Positions 31,703 to 43,122 are shown, counted from the first letter of the stretch. The stretch is DNA of 64,000 nucleotides from Lumbricus terrestris (GCA_949752735.1 OX457052.1:34580315-34644314); one strand, 5' to 3'. Notes: a model not told the origin generated them from the letters alone. Program-made: numbers and translations.

Positions 31703-32766
31703 CTATACATTGGAAGATACGACACCTGGCGTCGAGTAACTGAAATTGCTAGTTTATGTAGCGCCAGTTCCAGAGAGTCTCTGGTTAGAGGCGCTAAAGA
31801 CCTATGTCTAAATTACGGGTCTGCCCTGCTAGCTGTCTGTTCAATCAATCAGTCAATCAATCAATAAATCAATCAATCAAATCAACTATTCAACCAACCA
31901 ATCAATCAATCAATCAGTGGAATATTGGTGAATGTAGTTAGGGATATTGGTTTATATCGTCAGAAATGTTAATCTATGCCATTGAAAATTGGTGAAAATT
32001 TCTAAACGTTGGTCAGTATTTCTGTGTATTTGCTTGTATGCGTGTGAATTTTGGTTACTACTTGAGAATCCTTGCGAATATTTTGAATTTTGGTGACTAC
32101 TTGAGAATATTGACGAAAATTTTGAATCTTGGTGACTAATTTAGAATACTTGCGAATATTTTGAATTTTGGTGCACGTTTTATAAAAAAGCCAATTGATC
32201 AATAACGTTGCGAGAGAGAATAGAGTTTGTCGGTCATTTCACGGCGATCCATTGTACCAATGGGGAGCCGAGGATTAGGACGGACGCTGCGGTCCGTCCT
32301 GGTGGGACGTGACTGGGGAGACAATTCCGGACAGAATCCCTTTCTTGTTACGGAGCGGAATTCGTCAATGTCAGATGCAAAGCGAAGACGCTTATCCGAG
32401 GAACATTTCCCAGATTACGAACAAAACACAACAGTCGCATTTCAATAATTCATGTCCTGTATGTGTGTAAGCAGGTATGTGTGTATTTGTGTGGCGCGGT
32501 GGTGTAGTGGGTATCTTCGTTGACTTGCAGCCGGAGGGTTGCAGGTTCAAATCCACATTAAGCCGCTTCGTAGGGACCTTGGGCGTCCTTCAATGAGACA
32601 ATTTCCGATAATTTTGAACGGAATGGTGGTGGTGGTGGTGGTGGTGGTGGTGGTGGTGGTGGTGGTGGTGGTGGTGGTGGTGGTGGTGGTGGTGGTGGCA
32701 GTGGTCGTTGTTATTGTTTTTGTTCCACAAAAGGTGCAATTTGATTGAATATCGCTTCTTCTTTAC
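31703..32766 (-). other. Intron 2 of the assembled GABA receptor exons (1064 bp)
   Basis: Contains (aatc)n near 31845-31915, a 37-bp-spaced repeat gaatattttgaattttggtg (32010-32175), a SINE head and a (GTG)n tract. Confidence 0.8.
32494..32620 (+). mobile_element. tRNA-derived SINE, 5' part
   Basis: The head gcgcggtggtgtagtgggta (A box), then gcaggttcaaatccac (B box) and cgtagggaccttgggc are present. The tail is replaced by a (GTG)n microsatellite at 32624-32698. Confidence 0.75.
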
Positions 32767-32834
32767 CATGTTTACTTCGGAGATGGAACTGACGCTCGAA
32801 ACGAACAGTGAGATGCCAACATCGACTGGGCTGC
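32767..32834 (-). CDS. Rdl: RDL-type GABA receptor, 68-bp exon
   Basis: Encodes (G)SPVDVGISLFVSSVSSISEV then NM, the beta-strand that ends at the DFTLDFYF exon. The acceptor ttttcgcag precedes 32834 and the donor ACATG|gtaaag follows 32767. Phase 1 in, phase 0 out. The length of 68 bp matches exon 3 of vertebrate GABA-A receptor genes as I recall it. Despite its size, the assignment is firm because frame and homology fit on both sides. Confidence 0.93.
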
Positions 32835-33194
32835 CTGCGAAAAAACAATAACAACAAAAGCAACAATATAATTATGAAGACAATAGATAAGAAGAAAGGC
32901 ATCAAAACTCGGGCATGAAGTTTCTCTGTTCTATCTTTTGTTTCCGGATGATTTGAGGCGAGAATAAGAGAAGCATCTAGAATGATTTCCGCACTGGGTA
33001 GGGTAGTATGAACATTGAACAGTGCTTATAAACCAATCATAGGATTCAGTCATTGGCATGTTAAGTGTTTGAGGTACCATGTTTCTCAGCAGCTTCTGCG
33101 TTTAGAGGTCCGTTACTCCCTTACCTTACCCTCTCCCTTATACCGTCTAATCTTCACAACGACTTTTCATTTATTTTCTTCTCCTTTTCGGCCT

Positions 33195-33345
33195 CAACTT
33201 CATCATCATCTTCATCATCATAGTCGTCGTCGTCATCATCATCACAATCGTCATCGCCATCCCCATCACCATCACCATCACCATCACCACCATCACCACC
33301 ACCACCATCCCCATCACCATCACCATCACCATCACCACCATCACC

Positions 33346-33379
<34 letters not shown>

Positions 33380-33399
33380 TCGTCATCGTTATCGTCATT

Positions 33400-33432
<33 letters not shown>

Positions 33433-33435
33433 TAC
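33195..33435. repeat. CAT/CAC/CGT trinucleotide tract
   Basis: Interrupted trinucleotides giving poly-His or poly-Met/Val frames. It is simple sequence. Confidence 0.85.
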
Positions 33436-34084
33436 ATCTTCTTATTCGCCTGCAGAGCATCTTCAGACCGCCAGTGGCGTTTCTCTCTCTCTCTCTCTCG
33501 AAGACTAAACGTTCGTCGGCAGTTTACACAATCAGCCGCTTCTTAGAAATGCATCAATGTTTAAAGGACGTCCGACTGGACGGACAAGGAATTCATTGGG
33601 GAGGAATTCATGCACGGACTCCCCCACCCCCAACCCCACCCGCCCATCCATTCGCTCATCCCATACATAAATAATGTAAGAGGCGCGTTGCAAATGGACA
33701 TCATGCGGTCGTCGTTGGAATTGCAAGGGAAGAGATGATCGGTGTACAAATGGGGCAATCCGCCGTTTCACTCGTCCCCAGACAAGGGCGGATCCAGGGG
33801 GGGGCCAATCCGGCCATGGCCCCCCCATTTCAAATCACCATGGGACGTGGCCCCCCCCCATCCATGGTGGAGCAAAAAAATTTCAGGGTGTCAGTCATGC
33901 ACAGGAGAATTAATGTATAAATGTAATTAAAACCTATAATAAAAATACTGTGTAAATGTAATTAAAATCCAATCTAAGTCTCTCACGCAATTGCATTGTC
34001 TTTATATAAAGCATCGAAATGAAACAATCTTTCAACAGTATCCAACTATGATTTATGGCATGGAATGTATGTTATTCGCGAAGC

Positions 34085-34165
34085 AGGACGTTTTGGCGCC
34101 GCCGTTTTGGCGCCGGACTTTTTGGCGCCGCCGTTTTGGCGCCGGACGTTTTGGCGCCGGAATTT
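34085..34165. repeat. TTTTGGCGCC tandem block
   Basis: Five copies of ttttggcgcc with spacers gccg/ggac. A 21-bp segment, gactttttggcgccgccgtt and one more t (34116-34136), recurs exactly inverted at 36242-36262. Confidence 0.85.
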
Positions 34166-34812
34166 TTTTCTCCCTCATTCTAAAGTATAAAAATTATCAA
34201 ATTGTAGGTAATTTTAGGCGGTTCATTTACGCACATTTTGAGTTAAATTTTGTGATGATATTCCACGCCGTTCAAAAGTTATGCCCGAAATAGCTCAGAA
34301 TGTATGTTCGACGTACACTCCTCACTTGATCTGAAAGGGTCAAAGCTGGTTTTTATTCGTATTAGGTAATACCACAATTAAATTTCATTGGAGCTGGATT
34401 GCTGAAAATGTTCTTCCTTAAACTGGCGTTGCATTGATGAACAATCCAACTCCGATTTAAGCAAAAGTATGTTTGTCTGTGTTCAAAAATCTGATGTTAA
34501 GTATTTTTTGTCGAAATGTAATAAAACTTCCTTAATTGTTATATGGTATGGCAGTGAGTAGGCCTATAGTCAATGTGGTCACATGATGTACATGTAGTTA
34601 AGCTTTTGAATAATAATTGTTGCAATCGTATCTGGCATTCAATAAAATCAGAAAACTGCCGCTATATTAGAACATTAGACGGGTACCCGGCAGGGCTTTT
34701 TTAACGTGCAGCTATACACAAAATGTGCATTTGTAATCGAATTTGTGCATTTGTAGAAGCACTTACGTACAGTTAAAACTAGCCAAAATATCATTGTCCT
34801 CCCTTTAGAAGT

Positions 34813-35280
34813 AATTTACCATTGGTTCGAATTGTTCATTATTGCAATTATAATAAAAAGGTGTCCCACTGCAAATGTGTGCCAACACTAAAGAAGGTGT
34901 GCAATTGCCAATTTTTGCCAACACTAAAGAAGGTGTGCTATGGCCAATTTTTGCCAACACTAAAGAAGGTGTGCTATGGCCAATTTTTGCCAACACTAAA
35001 GAAGGTGTGCTATGGCCAATTTTTGCCAACACTAAAGAAGGTGTGCAATTGCCAATTTTTGCCAACACTAAAGAAGGTGTGCTATGGCCAATTTTTGCCA
35101 ACACTAAAGAAGGTGTGCAATTGCCAATTTTTGCCAACACTAAAGAAGGTGTGTAATTGCCAATTTTTGCGAAACCTAAACAAATCCAATGGTTCGAATT
35201 GTTCATTATTGCAATTATAATAAAAAGGTGTCCCACTGCAAATGTGTGCCAACACTAAAGAAGGTGTGCAATTGCACAAC
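34813..35280 (+). repeat. 36-bp satellite array, left arm of a palindrome
   Basis: Monomer aacactaaagaaggtgtgca then attgccaatttttgcc, about nine copies, bounded by a leader with ttcgaattgttcattattgc and aaaggtgtcccactgcaaat. Frames read as repeated CTPSLVLAKIGN or ANTKEGV because 36 is divisible by three. Confidence 0.9.
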
Positions 35281-35324
35281 TTTTTTGTACAACAGCAGTG
35301 TGCTTTAAAGCATCATTATTTTAC

Positions 35325-35895
35325 TTGCACACCTTTATATTACAATTGCAATAATGAACAATTCGAACCAATGGATTTCTTTAGGTTTCTAAAAAATTGG
35401 CAATTACACACCTTTTTTTAGTGTTGGCAAAAATTGGCAATTGCACACCTTCTTTACTGTTGGCACACATTTGCAGTGGGACACCTTTATATTATAATTG
35501 CAATAATGAACAATTCGAACCAATGGATTTCTTTAGGTTTCTAAAAAAATGGCCATAGCACACCTTCTTTAGTGTTGGCAGAAATTGGCAATTGCACACC
35601 TTCTTTACTGTTGGCACACATTTGCAGTGGGACACCTTTATATTACAATTGCAATAATGAACAATTCGAACCAATGGATTTGTTTAGGTTTCTAAAAAAT
35701 TGGCAATTACACACCTTTTTAAGTGTTGGCAAAAATTGGCATTTGCACACCTTCTTTAGTGTTGGCAGAAATTGGCAATTGGACACCTTCTTTAGTGTTG
35801 GCAAAAATTGGCAATTGCACACCTTCTTTAGTGTTGGCAGACATTTGCAGTTGCACACCTTTTTATTATAATTGCAATTATGGACATTTCAAAAC
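35325..35895 (-). repeat. 36-bp satellite array, right arm of the palindrome
   Basis: The same monomer in inverted orientation (ttggcaattgcacaccttc), in three blocks each headed by the inverted leader (aatgaacaattcgaaccaat). With 34813-35280 it forms an imperfect inverted repeat about 45 bp apart. Confidence 0.9.
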
Positions 35896-36296
35896 AATGG
35901 ACTTTTTAAAAGAACTGTCGCTTTTGTCTTTAATACACCATATTCATTGTTGTCACTAAAGTCTGTATTTCCTCGATCTATCGTGCTAAAATCTTATGTC
36001 ATCTTAAAGTTCTTATTTCTATACTAAGCTAAATAGGCCCAGTCTTAGCGGGACTTTCTCTCTTTGGTGGGCCTGTTTTTTCAATCATTCGATGTGACAT
36101 CCTCTGCTTTGATCGCTTGTACTTTATTAGTCTGCTACCTCACATGTCTTATAATTTGTTATTAAATAAAGCATTTTTTTAAAAAATCCAGCTTCTATTT
36201 CACCGGCAAAAAAATCTCCTTTCAGCTTCAATTGTTCAAGCAAACGGCGGCGCCAAAAAGTCACGTACCGGAAGTATTTTATTTATTCTAGTCTTA

Positions 36297-36900
36297 AAAA
36301 GTCATCAGTTTTTGGGATGCTAAATTGAACACCTTTTTTGAAACTTTCGCACGGGAGACTAAAAAGTCATCACTCCTTTCAGACGAAAAATTAAACGCCT
36401 TTTTTAAGATTTCGCAGGGATGACTACAACAAGTCATCAGGTTTTTGGGATGCGAAATTAAACACCTTTTTTGATAATTTCGCACGGAAGAATAAAAAGT
36501 CATCACTCTTTTTAGACGAAAAATTAAACACCTTTTTTAAGATTTCGCACGGATGACTACAAAAAGTCATCAGTTTTTTAATTCTAAATTGAACACCTTT
36601 TTTTGAAAATTTCGCACGGGAGACTAAAAAGTCATCACTCCTTTTAGACGAAAAATTAAACACCTTTTTTAAGATTTCGCAGGGATTACTACAACAAGTC
36701 ATCAGTTTTTTGGGATGCGAAATTAAACACCTTTTTTGAAAATTTCGCATGGATGAATAAAAAGTCATCACTCTTTTTAGACGAAAAATTAAACACCTTT
36801 TTTAAGATTTCGCACGGATGACCAAAAAATTTCATCAGTGTTTTGGGAAGGAAAATTGAACACCCTTTTTGAAGATTTCCGGCGGATTACTTAAAAAAGA
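36297..36900. repeat. 66-bp minisatellite with alternating A and B units
   Basis: About nine units of 65-67 bp beginning gtcatca. A units continue gtttttgggatgcgaaatt and B units ctccttttagacgaaaaatt, in strict alternation, so the higher-order period is about 131 bp. Confidence 0.88.
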
Positions 36901-37529
36901 ACATCTAGTTTTCGGGAAAGAAGTTTTTAAGTAAAGTCTATATTTATTGAGACCTTATGGCACTCTTACAAGCACTGAAAAGTACAGCTAATTTGTTAAG
37001 ATAACAGCTTAAAATGCTACCATTGCAATGTGAAAATTCAAAAAGTTTCTGGTGGGGAGGGGCATATCCCCTCCCCACACCCCTCCCCTACCACTATCGG
37101 CGCTGCGCGCCTCATGATTGTCTTCAGACGGTCAATTATCTACCCCTCCGAAAACCTCAATTCCCCCAGAGGTGGGGGCTAAATTAAACTCTGGTTTCGG
37201 CCAAAAACCACTAAAAAAGTTCATCAGATTTTTCGGCGAAAGATCAACGAAAAAATTTCCGACCCCAGCCCAAAAATTTTTTGGCCCCCCCCTTCGAAAA
37301 TTCCTGGATCCGCCCTTGTCCCCAGAGGTGATTCGGCTCCGCGGTCGACGTGTGGCTTTGGCGTGTCCTGCCGCGACGGAATGAGTCCACCACAATGGTC
37401 GAGTATTGAAGATGTGTGCGCTGGATTGTTTGTCTGCGTGTCCGTTTGGATGGGCGTGTCGGTGTGGCTTTGTGTGTTTATCGATGTATATGCGTTTGAA
37501 TTTGTGTGGGTTTGTTTGTCTGCGGGAAG

Positions 37530-37970
37530 CCGATTCTGTCTGTCTGTCTGTCTGTCTGTATGTATGTTTGTCTGTTTCCGTTTGTCCGTCGGTTTACAGT
37601 ATGTTTGTCTGTCTGTCTGTCTGTTTGTATGTTTGTCTGTTTCCGTTTGCCCGTCGGTTTACAGTATGGTTATCTGTCTGTTTGTCTGTCTGTTTGTCTG
37701 TCTGTTTGTCTGTCTGTTTGTCTGTCTGTTTGTCTGTCTGCCTGTCTGTCTGTTTGTAGGTTTGACTGTATCCGTATGTCCATCGATTTACGGTCTAATT
37801 ATGTGTGCTTTCCTTTCTGTCTATCTATTCGTCTGTTTGTCCGCTTGTCTGTCCGTCTCTTTGTGTCCGTCTTAGCATCTGTCGGTCTCTTCGCTCTCTG
37901 TCTCTGTATCTCTCTGTCTGTGTGTCTGTGTGTTTGTCTACGTGTCTCTTTGTCTCTGTCTGTCTAATAG
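37530..37970. repeat. TCTG/TTTG microsatellite
   Basis: Long interrupted tctg tract. The Cys/Leu/Ser-rich frames are artefacts. Confidence 0.9.
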
Positions 37971-37974
37971 TAAT

Positions 37975-38150
37975 AATAACAATGACGATTTCTAGGGCGC
38001 CGTAACACAGCCATGCCGCTACAAGGTGCCCCACATACTAAACTGACAGCTGGATAGACCTTGAGGAATAAATGAGTCTTAAGTTCGGATTTGAAGGAGT
38101 CAACTGAGCCAGCCGCTCGCAGTACGGGAGGAAGACTGTTAGCCACTGTC
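37975..38150 (-). pseudogene. LINE C-terminal fragment, third subtype
   Basis: Reads VANSLPPVLRAAGSVDSF then KSELKTHLFLKVYPAV, the typical end of a non-LTR retrotransposon polyprotein (A.NSLPP.LR...FKS.LKTHLF). It is isolated and without a catalytic region. Confidence 0.65.
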
Positions 38151-38394
38151 TACCTCTCTGTCTGTCTCTGTGTCTCTGTCTCTGCTTCTGTCTGACTGTT
38201 TCTGTCTCTAAGCTGTAAAGCTGTGTTCTTGAGAAGTTGATCTGACTGCTAATTGGCTTCGGTTGACACAGAACAGCAAGGGCAACAACGACGACAACGA
38301 CGACGACAACGACAAGATGAATTCTTCCTTCACTGCGTCAGTGCATGACAGGGTAAGACGATAAAGAACGGACGAATAAGCCCCTTTGTCTCGC

Positions 38395-38454
38395 TCCTCC
38401 TCCTTCTCCTCCTCCTCATCATCATCCCATTTCTTCTTCTTCCTCTCTTCTTCT

Positions 38455-38495
<41 letters not shown>

Positions 38496-38510
38496 TTCAC
38501 ATTTTCCTTC
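38395..38510. repeat. CTT/TCC polypyrimidine tract
   Basis: Mostly pure pyrimidine on the + strand. Mirror-like stretches could form triplex DNA. A second C/T-rich block is at 38630-38770. Confidence 0.8.
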
Positions 38511-38773
38511 TCCTTTTTCTCCCTTTCCTCCTCATTTGGCTCAGAATGCACTCCAGCAATATTGGTTCCAATAAAGGCTAAGCTTATACTTTAAATATTG
38601 GCAATTCCCTATACTCCCTTACTACGTATCCTCCTCCTACTCCTTGTACTCCTACTCCTCTTCATCCTCCAACTCCTACTGTTTCCATCTCGCTCTCCTA
38701 CTTCTCACTACTCTCATCTTCCTCATACTCTCATTGTCTTCCCCTTCCTCCTCGTTCTCACACGACTCCTCAT

Positions 38774-40865
38774 TAGGGCGCCCGTTAAAAATTAAATTCC
38801 GAATTTCCTGTGTGGTACCCTCTCATTTTGTTGTCTATCATGAGAGAAGTTCCAGGTAATTTTTTAAGAATTTTAGATGCATGTTTAGAGGGAGCTCAAC
38901 GTATGTGAAGTTAGCAAAATACTTTCCGACAGCATGTTTTTCTCACTTATTTCACAAATATTTAATCACTCAAACCTTTTCCTATGCAGTATCTACACAA
39001 CACTGTCAAATGTTAATCATAACTGAACTATTCAGAATATTAAAAACGAAACTGCCATAGCAAAGTCCATGCAGCAGAGTTTTTCATTTCTTGAAGCAGT
39101 CAGTCACTAGTTATCAGTGTCCTTTGTAGTTGTATCATCGCCGACAAGCAGTGACTTTCTGGCTTCTGGGAACTTGGCTCTGTGGCTTGAGACAACCAGC
39201 AGCAGATATTGCTTCTGTTCCTCACTTGTTTTAATGGAGGTGTTGAAGTCCTGTATCAGCTTGACAGCTCGCTCTGCTCGGTCATTTACCACTGCCAGGC
39301 TGTTAACATATTTCTTGTTTAGCTGGAAATCTTCAAGGATCTGCCACTTGTCTGGATCTTCCTGTTCGAGGAAATCAGCATTCAGTCCAAGTATTTGAAA
39401 GAAAGACATGGTACTGCTTGTAACAAAGTCATCAAGTTCCTTTTCAAGAATGGCACTTGGCTCCATCTGGATTCTTTTAGGTGGATTTTCGGAACCTTGC
39501 TTCTTTAGAGCGCTGATCATTTTCCTTTTGGTGTTGCTGTTTACAGCATCATCAAAGAATGCAAGGGCAATTAGTTCTTCATTCAGGTACCATCAATGTC
39601 TCAGGAATGATTTGACTGCCACACCCAAATGCCCTTGTTGATCCTCTCGTACTTCTTCGCTAACTTCAGAAAGTGAAGATCATTGGCTGGTGCAGTTGCT
39701 GGACTTGGGCATAATGTCCAAGCTTTTGTGTGCAGCAGGCAGCAAAACAGGCTCATATCTCTCAATGCGGTTTCTTCACGAGCTGTTAATCTGAATTGCT
39801 TCTTGAACATCCAAATTTTTACACAGTACAGCAACTTGGCCATCCATCGTGCTCTGTGCATAGCTCCAGGGGCCATAAATCGAACACCCCGTGGTGGAGT
39901 ATCGCCGAGAAAGACTACCGTCAAATCTAAAAGTTCACGGTAATCATCACGCGTGTTCTGACCGGACAGAAGAACTTGCTTTGCAAAAGTGACAACATCG
40001 TCCTTCAATCCGACAAGTTTCGTAAGGACTTCAAAACAGATAGGGTCATCAATTGCAGTCTGATATTGGCTTCTGTCAATTTGAGGCCAGGTGTCATGAA
40101 AACGCTTGAATAACCCAATGTCAGGTCCAGATGATGGACCAAAACAGTGTTTGAACACATCTCCGACTACAATTTCGTGCACATGGTGTCGGCATGCCAG
40201 GTTCAATAGATTCCTGCTAAGTTTTGTTTCTATCAAACCACAAGCTCCACGTTGTCTGCCAGTATTGGATGCTGTAGTATCGAAGCACATGGCCTTGACC
40301 TGATTTTCTACTCTCCACTCTTGCAGAATTGTGGCAGCAGCATCACTAGTTGCTTCACCAGTACCATTCAGAAGCTTTGGCACGCCAAGAAGCTGCTCCA
40401 CATGCAAACCTGATACCAAAACTGGTAACCGGTCAACCTGCTCACTACCTACAATATCCGGTAACATCTTGCCATCCCAATGTACGACTAGAGGCACGGA
40501 TGGTTCGAAAAGCGCTTTTCCAGCTTGAGCGGTATGTTGACGAAACTTTTGTCTTGCTGTTCTGATGGATTCAGGATTGACTTTGAAATTAGAAATGTCA
40601 TGTCCAAGGCTCCTTGCAGTCTCAGCAAGAATAAATGTTGCAGTACGGTTGCTGACATTGGCTCGATCAAGTGCAGCACTTAACTCTGCTGTAACAATAG
40701 GCACCGACCCTCGCTTGGTAATTCTACGTGAGCAGCATGGTTCTAAATTAGACTCGACTTCAGCAGCTGCAGTGGTAAATTCATCTTCAATGTCATCATC
40801 TGCCCGAACTGTGATATTCTCCCTTTTTCTTTCATCTATATATCTGAGCTTACACATTCCTCGGA
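38774..40865 (-). mobile_element. Degraded relative of the unusual hAT-like transposon
   Basis: A candidate terminus TAGGGCGCCCGTTAAAAA is at 38774, on the side of the transposase C-terminus, and begins TAGGG like the element at 21851. No matching end or TSD is visible beyond 40865, and the protein lacks its N-terminus, so the element is truncated there. The left boundary is inferred. Confidence 0.5.
39107..40857 (-). pseudogene. Transposase pseudogene, same fold as the 720-aa protein
   Basis: Two adjacent frames encode one protein. The first (40857-39601, 418 aa) has D128 (HWDGKMLP), D193 (FDTTASNTG), C222-x2-H225 (CRHH) and R337-W338 in HRARW. The second (39520-39107) has NDRAERAVKL, whose Glu is the likely last catalytic residue, near its C-terminus. 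This gives D-D-CxxH-RW-E, with ERxVKL matching ERCVKL in the 720-aa protein. Between them lie a frameshift near 39603-39615 and an in-frame TGA at 39593-39595. The N-terminal domain is absent; a stop lies shortly before the first Met. It resembles uncharacterised proteins widespread in invertebrate genomes, but I cannot name a family. Confidence 0.8.
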
Positions 40866-41200
40866 TGTTTTATTTAAGGACTCTCAGCTATTTTAAGCAT
40901 TCCGATTCGCCTTCAGGTTTCTTTACCACTCTGGTTCATACTTTCATCTTATCATTTCATACAGTAGAACTGTTGCTAAAAGCGTATAAATTATCATCGA
41001 ATATACACCATCCTTTTATATCTAGCATTGAATATCAACGTTTTAAAGGTGTCGAAGCTGATTGACTCTTACTCTTCAGATTCTCAATACTCTTTTTATT
41101 TACCTCCCTCTTTACCTGCATCACAATACTTCCTCCTCTTCACCCAAGAGCGTCAAGAAAATTTAATCCATCAGAATATAATCAACTTTCACCGCGCGGG

Positions 41201-41402
41201 GCGCGGTGGTGTAGTGGGCATGTTCGTTGCCTTGCAGACGGAGGGTTGCAGGTTCGAACCCACCTCAAGTCGCCGCGAAGGGACCTTGAGCAAGTCCTTC
41301 AATCGCAATTGCTCAGCGCTTCGGCGTGAAACTCCGATGCAGTGTCCTCACTTTAGTCGGGAGCGCCTCTGAGTAGTGAGCATGAAAGGGCGCTATAACA
41401 AG
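41201..41402 (+). mobile_element. tRNA-derived SINE, best copy
   Basis: The A-box region (gtagtgggca, 41211-41220) and B box (ggttcgaaccc, 41251-41261) show a tRNA-like head. A body follows with gggaccttgagcaagtcctt. The tail ctttagtcgggagcgcctct then gaaagggcgctataac is shared with the LINE at 13571-14706. (caaa)n follows. Length is about 200 bp. Confidence 0.9.
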
Positions 41403-41571
41403 TTGGCATACAAACAAACAAACAAACGCACAAACTTTCAACAATAAGGAAACCATGCACTCTGCTTATTCGCCATTTGACTTAACATAGGAAGGTCTGT
41501 TCACATAAACGCCTACACTAAAACAGCCATAATACTCGCTACATCTACCCCACTAAAACGCGCACTCCGTT

Positions 41572-41652
41572 AGTGCCAGTCCCACGCCTAGATAAAGGAG
41601 GAGGGCGACGCTAATCATCTTTGTGACGACGCAGTGCATGTCGGTCGTTAAA
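41572..41652 (+). repeat. Dispersed module E
   Basis: agtgccagtcccacgcctag then ataaaggaggagggcgacgc and taatcatctttg, almost identical to 10877-10948. Confidence 0.7.
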
Positions 41653-43119
41653 TAGCAACTACTTTTCATCGCCGCATTTAACTGCTAACAGCTCCTGGAA
41701 ATTGCAAAGCGGTTAATAAAACAACCCACCTGACACCTGCCCCATGGAAAGACTGGAATGTTGATCATTCCTAAAAGCTGCAGCCCTCCATTCGCGTGTG
41801 GATTATGCGACATGAAGTGCCTACTGCGGGTGCACCACCGCACCTTCGCCAGAGAAACTTCTCCATAATATTCTCTCCCTTCGTCGCAGCTGGGGGCAAA
41901 TTAATGTAAGCGCATTTTATGTGCGCACTGCAATGGATCACGCGGGAACTTATGAACTTTGTGAGAGGCAACATAAAATTGCTGCTGCATAATGTAACGT
42001 GGTATTTATAATGCGCGGTAGGCAATGTGCTTCGACCACGATTAGCACACTGAGTATCAGCCAAGAAGAGCTGTGGTACGCCAGAAAAATTTTGGCGACA
42101 GTAACGGCCTTTGATGTATACGCCATAAGCTGTCGTTAAACTCTATGCTTCCACCAAGCTTCCTGAAAATCTCAAATTTATCTCACGAGTATTATTATAG
42201 AGCCTAATATATTTCAAAGGATCTGCAGAATTTTAAGATACCTGCCGATCTCTCTAAACCCTTCACCGATCACACTGTAGTAAATGGTATTGAAAATCCA
42301 ATGCCCTCCTTATTGGCCATGTTACTGAGTGTAGTAGGCTGCAACATTGCCAACTTTGATCTTGAAAAAGATAATTTTTTTATTCGATTGATTATGATGT
42401 ATACCTATTCTATATAATTGTGCTGCATGGACAAAAGAGGTACTTGAGGAAGAAATGGAATCTATTTTTCTTAACTACTCTATTTTTGGTTTCTAACAAA
42501 CTTCGTTGCGTTGAATTCCCATTGATACGCGAAGTGAAACTGATACAAATTTATCAGTTTTATTTATCAATTGTAAATTTAATTTACAAATAGAAACCGT
42601 TATGAATAAAACCCATGTTCCTAATTTCCTGTTTCGCATTTTTCGAACACTTGCTAGAAAATTTAACCGTGACCAGTGTCATGTTTATCCCAAAAGTGTC
42701 TGCATGCAGTCGCCCAAGTTGTTATGTGATGTATTGCGCTAGAGTGGACATCCCGAAGGAGCGCTAAATAAGTTCTTGAAATGATTGAATGCATCTCTTA
42801 GAAAGTATTCCATAATTGCATTGGCATTATATTGCTTTCCTTGTATTGCATCGCATAAATTGCCGACTCTCTTGTATTATATAGGCAAGTGTTTCGTTCC
42901 CAGTGCCTCTCACCATCTTAGACCGAGGCTCCACAGAGATTCCCTTGGCAACACAGAATCGATTTGCAATAAATGGGCTATATAAATGGATATGATCCCA
43001 TTGATCTTCCATAGTTCCTAAAGACGGCCTTCTTGGGTCGTGACCTTGGACCAGAAAGTCATTTATTGGGACGGAGCGAGGCCAGTCACGTGGAAGAATA
43101 GTTGAACGAACGTACGAAT

Positions 43120-43122
43120 GTT

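Larger units (their letters stand above)
33783..37318. mobile_element. 3.5-kb hAT-ended element with satellite cargo (GGCGGATCC family, copy 3)
   Basis: The left end CAAGGGCGGATCCAGG and right end CCTGGATCCGCCCTTG are inverted. A perfect TSD TCCCCAGA lies at 33775-33782 and 37319-37326. The right 120 bp are colinear with the small copies at 20531-20817 and 28560-28842. The interior holds GGCGCC-rich inverted repeats, a palindromic 36-bp array and a 66-bp minisatellite. No transposase remnant is visible. Confidence 0.88.

Noticed and set aside
34805..35871. Repeat proteins CTPSLVLAKIGN and ANTKEGVLWPIF
   Set aside because: A 36-bp satellite is open in frame by arithmetic. Opposite-strand frames are equally open and there is no start context or splice site.
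36241..36900. A CRISPR-like array from regularly spaced gtcatca units
   Set aside because: The units are full-length minisatellite monomers without unique spacers, in a eukaryotic intron.
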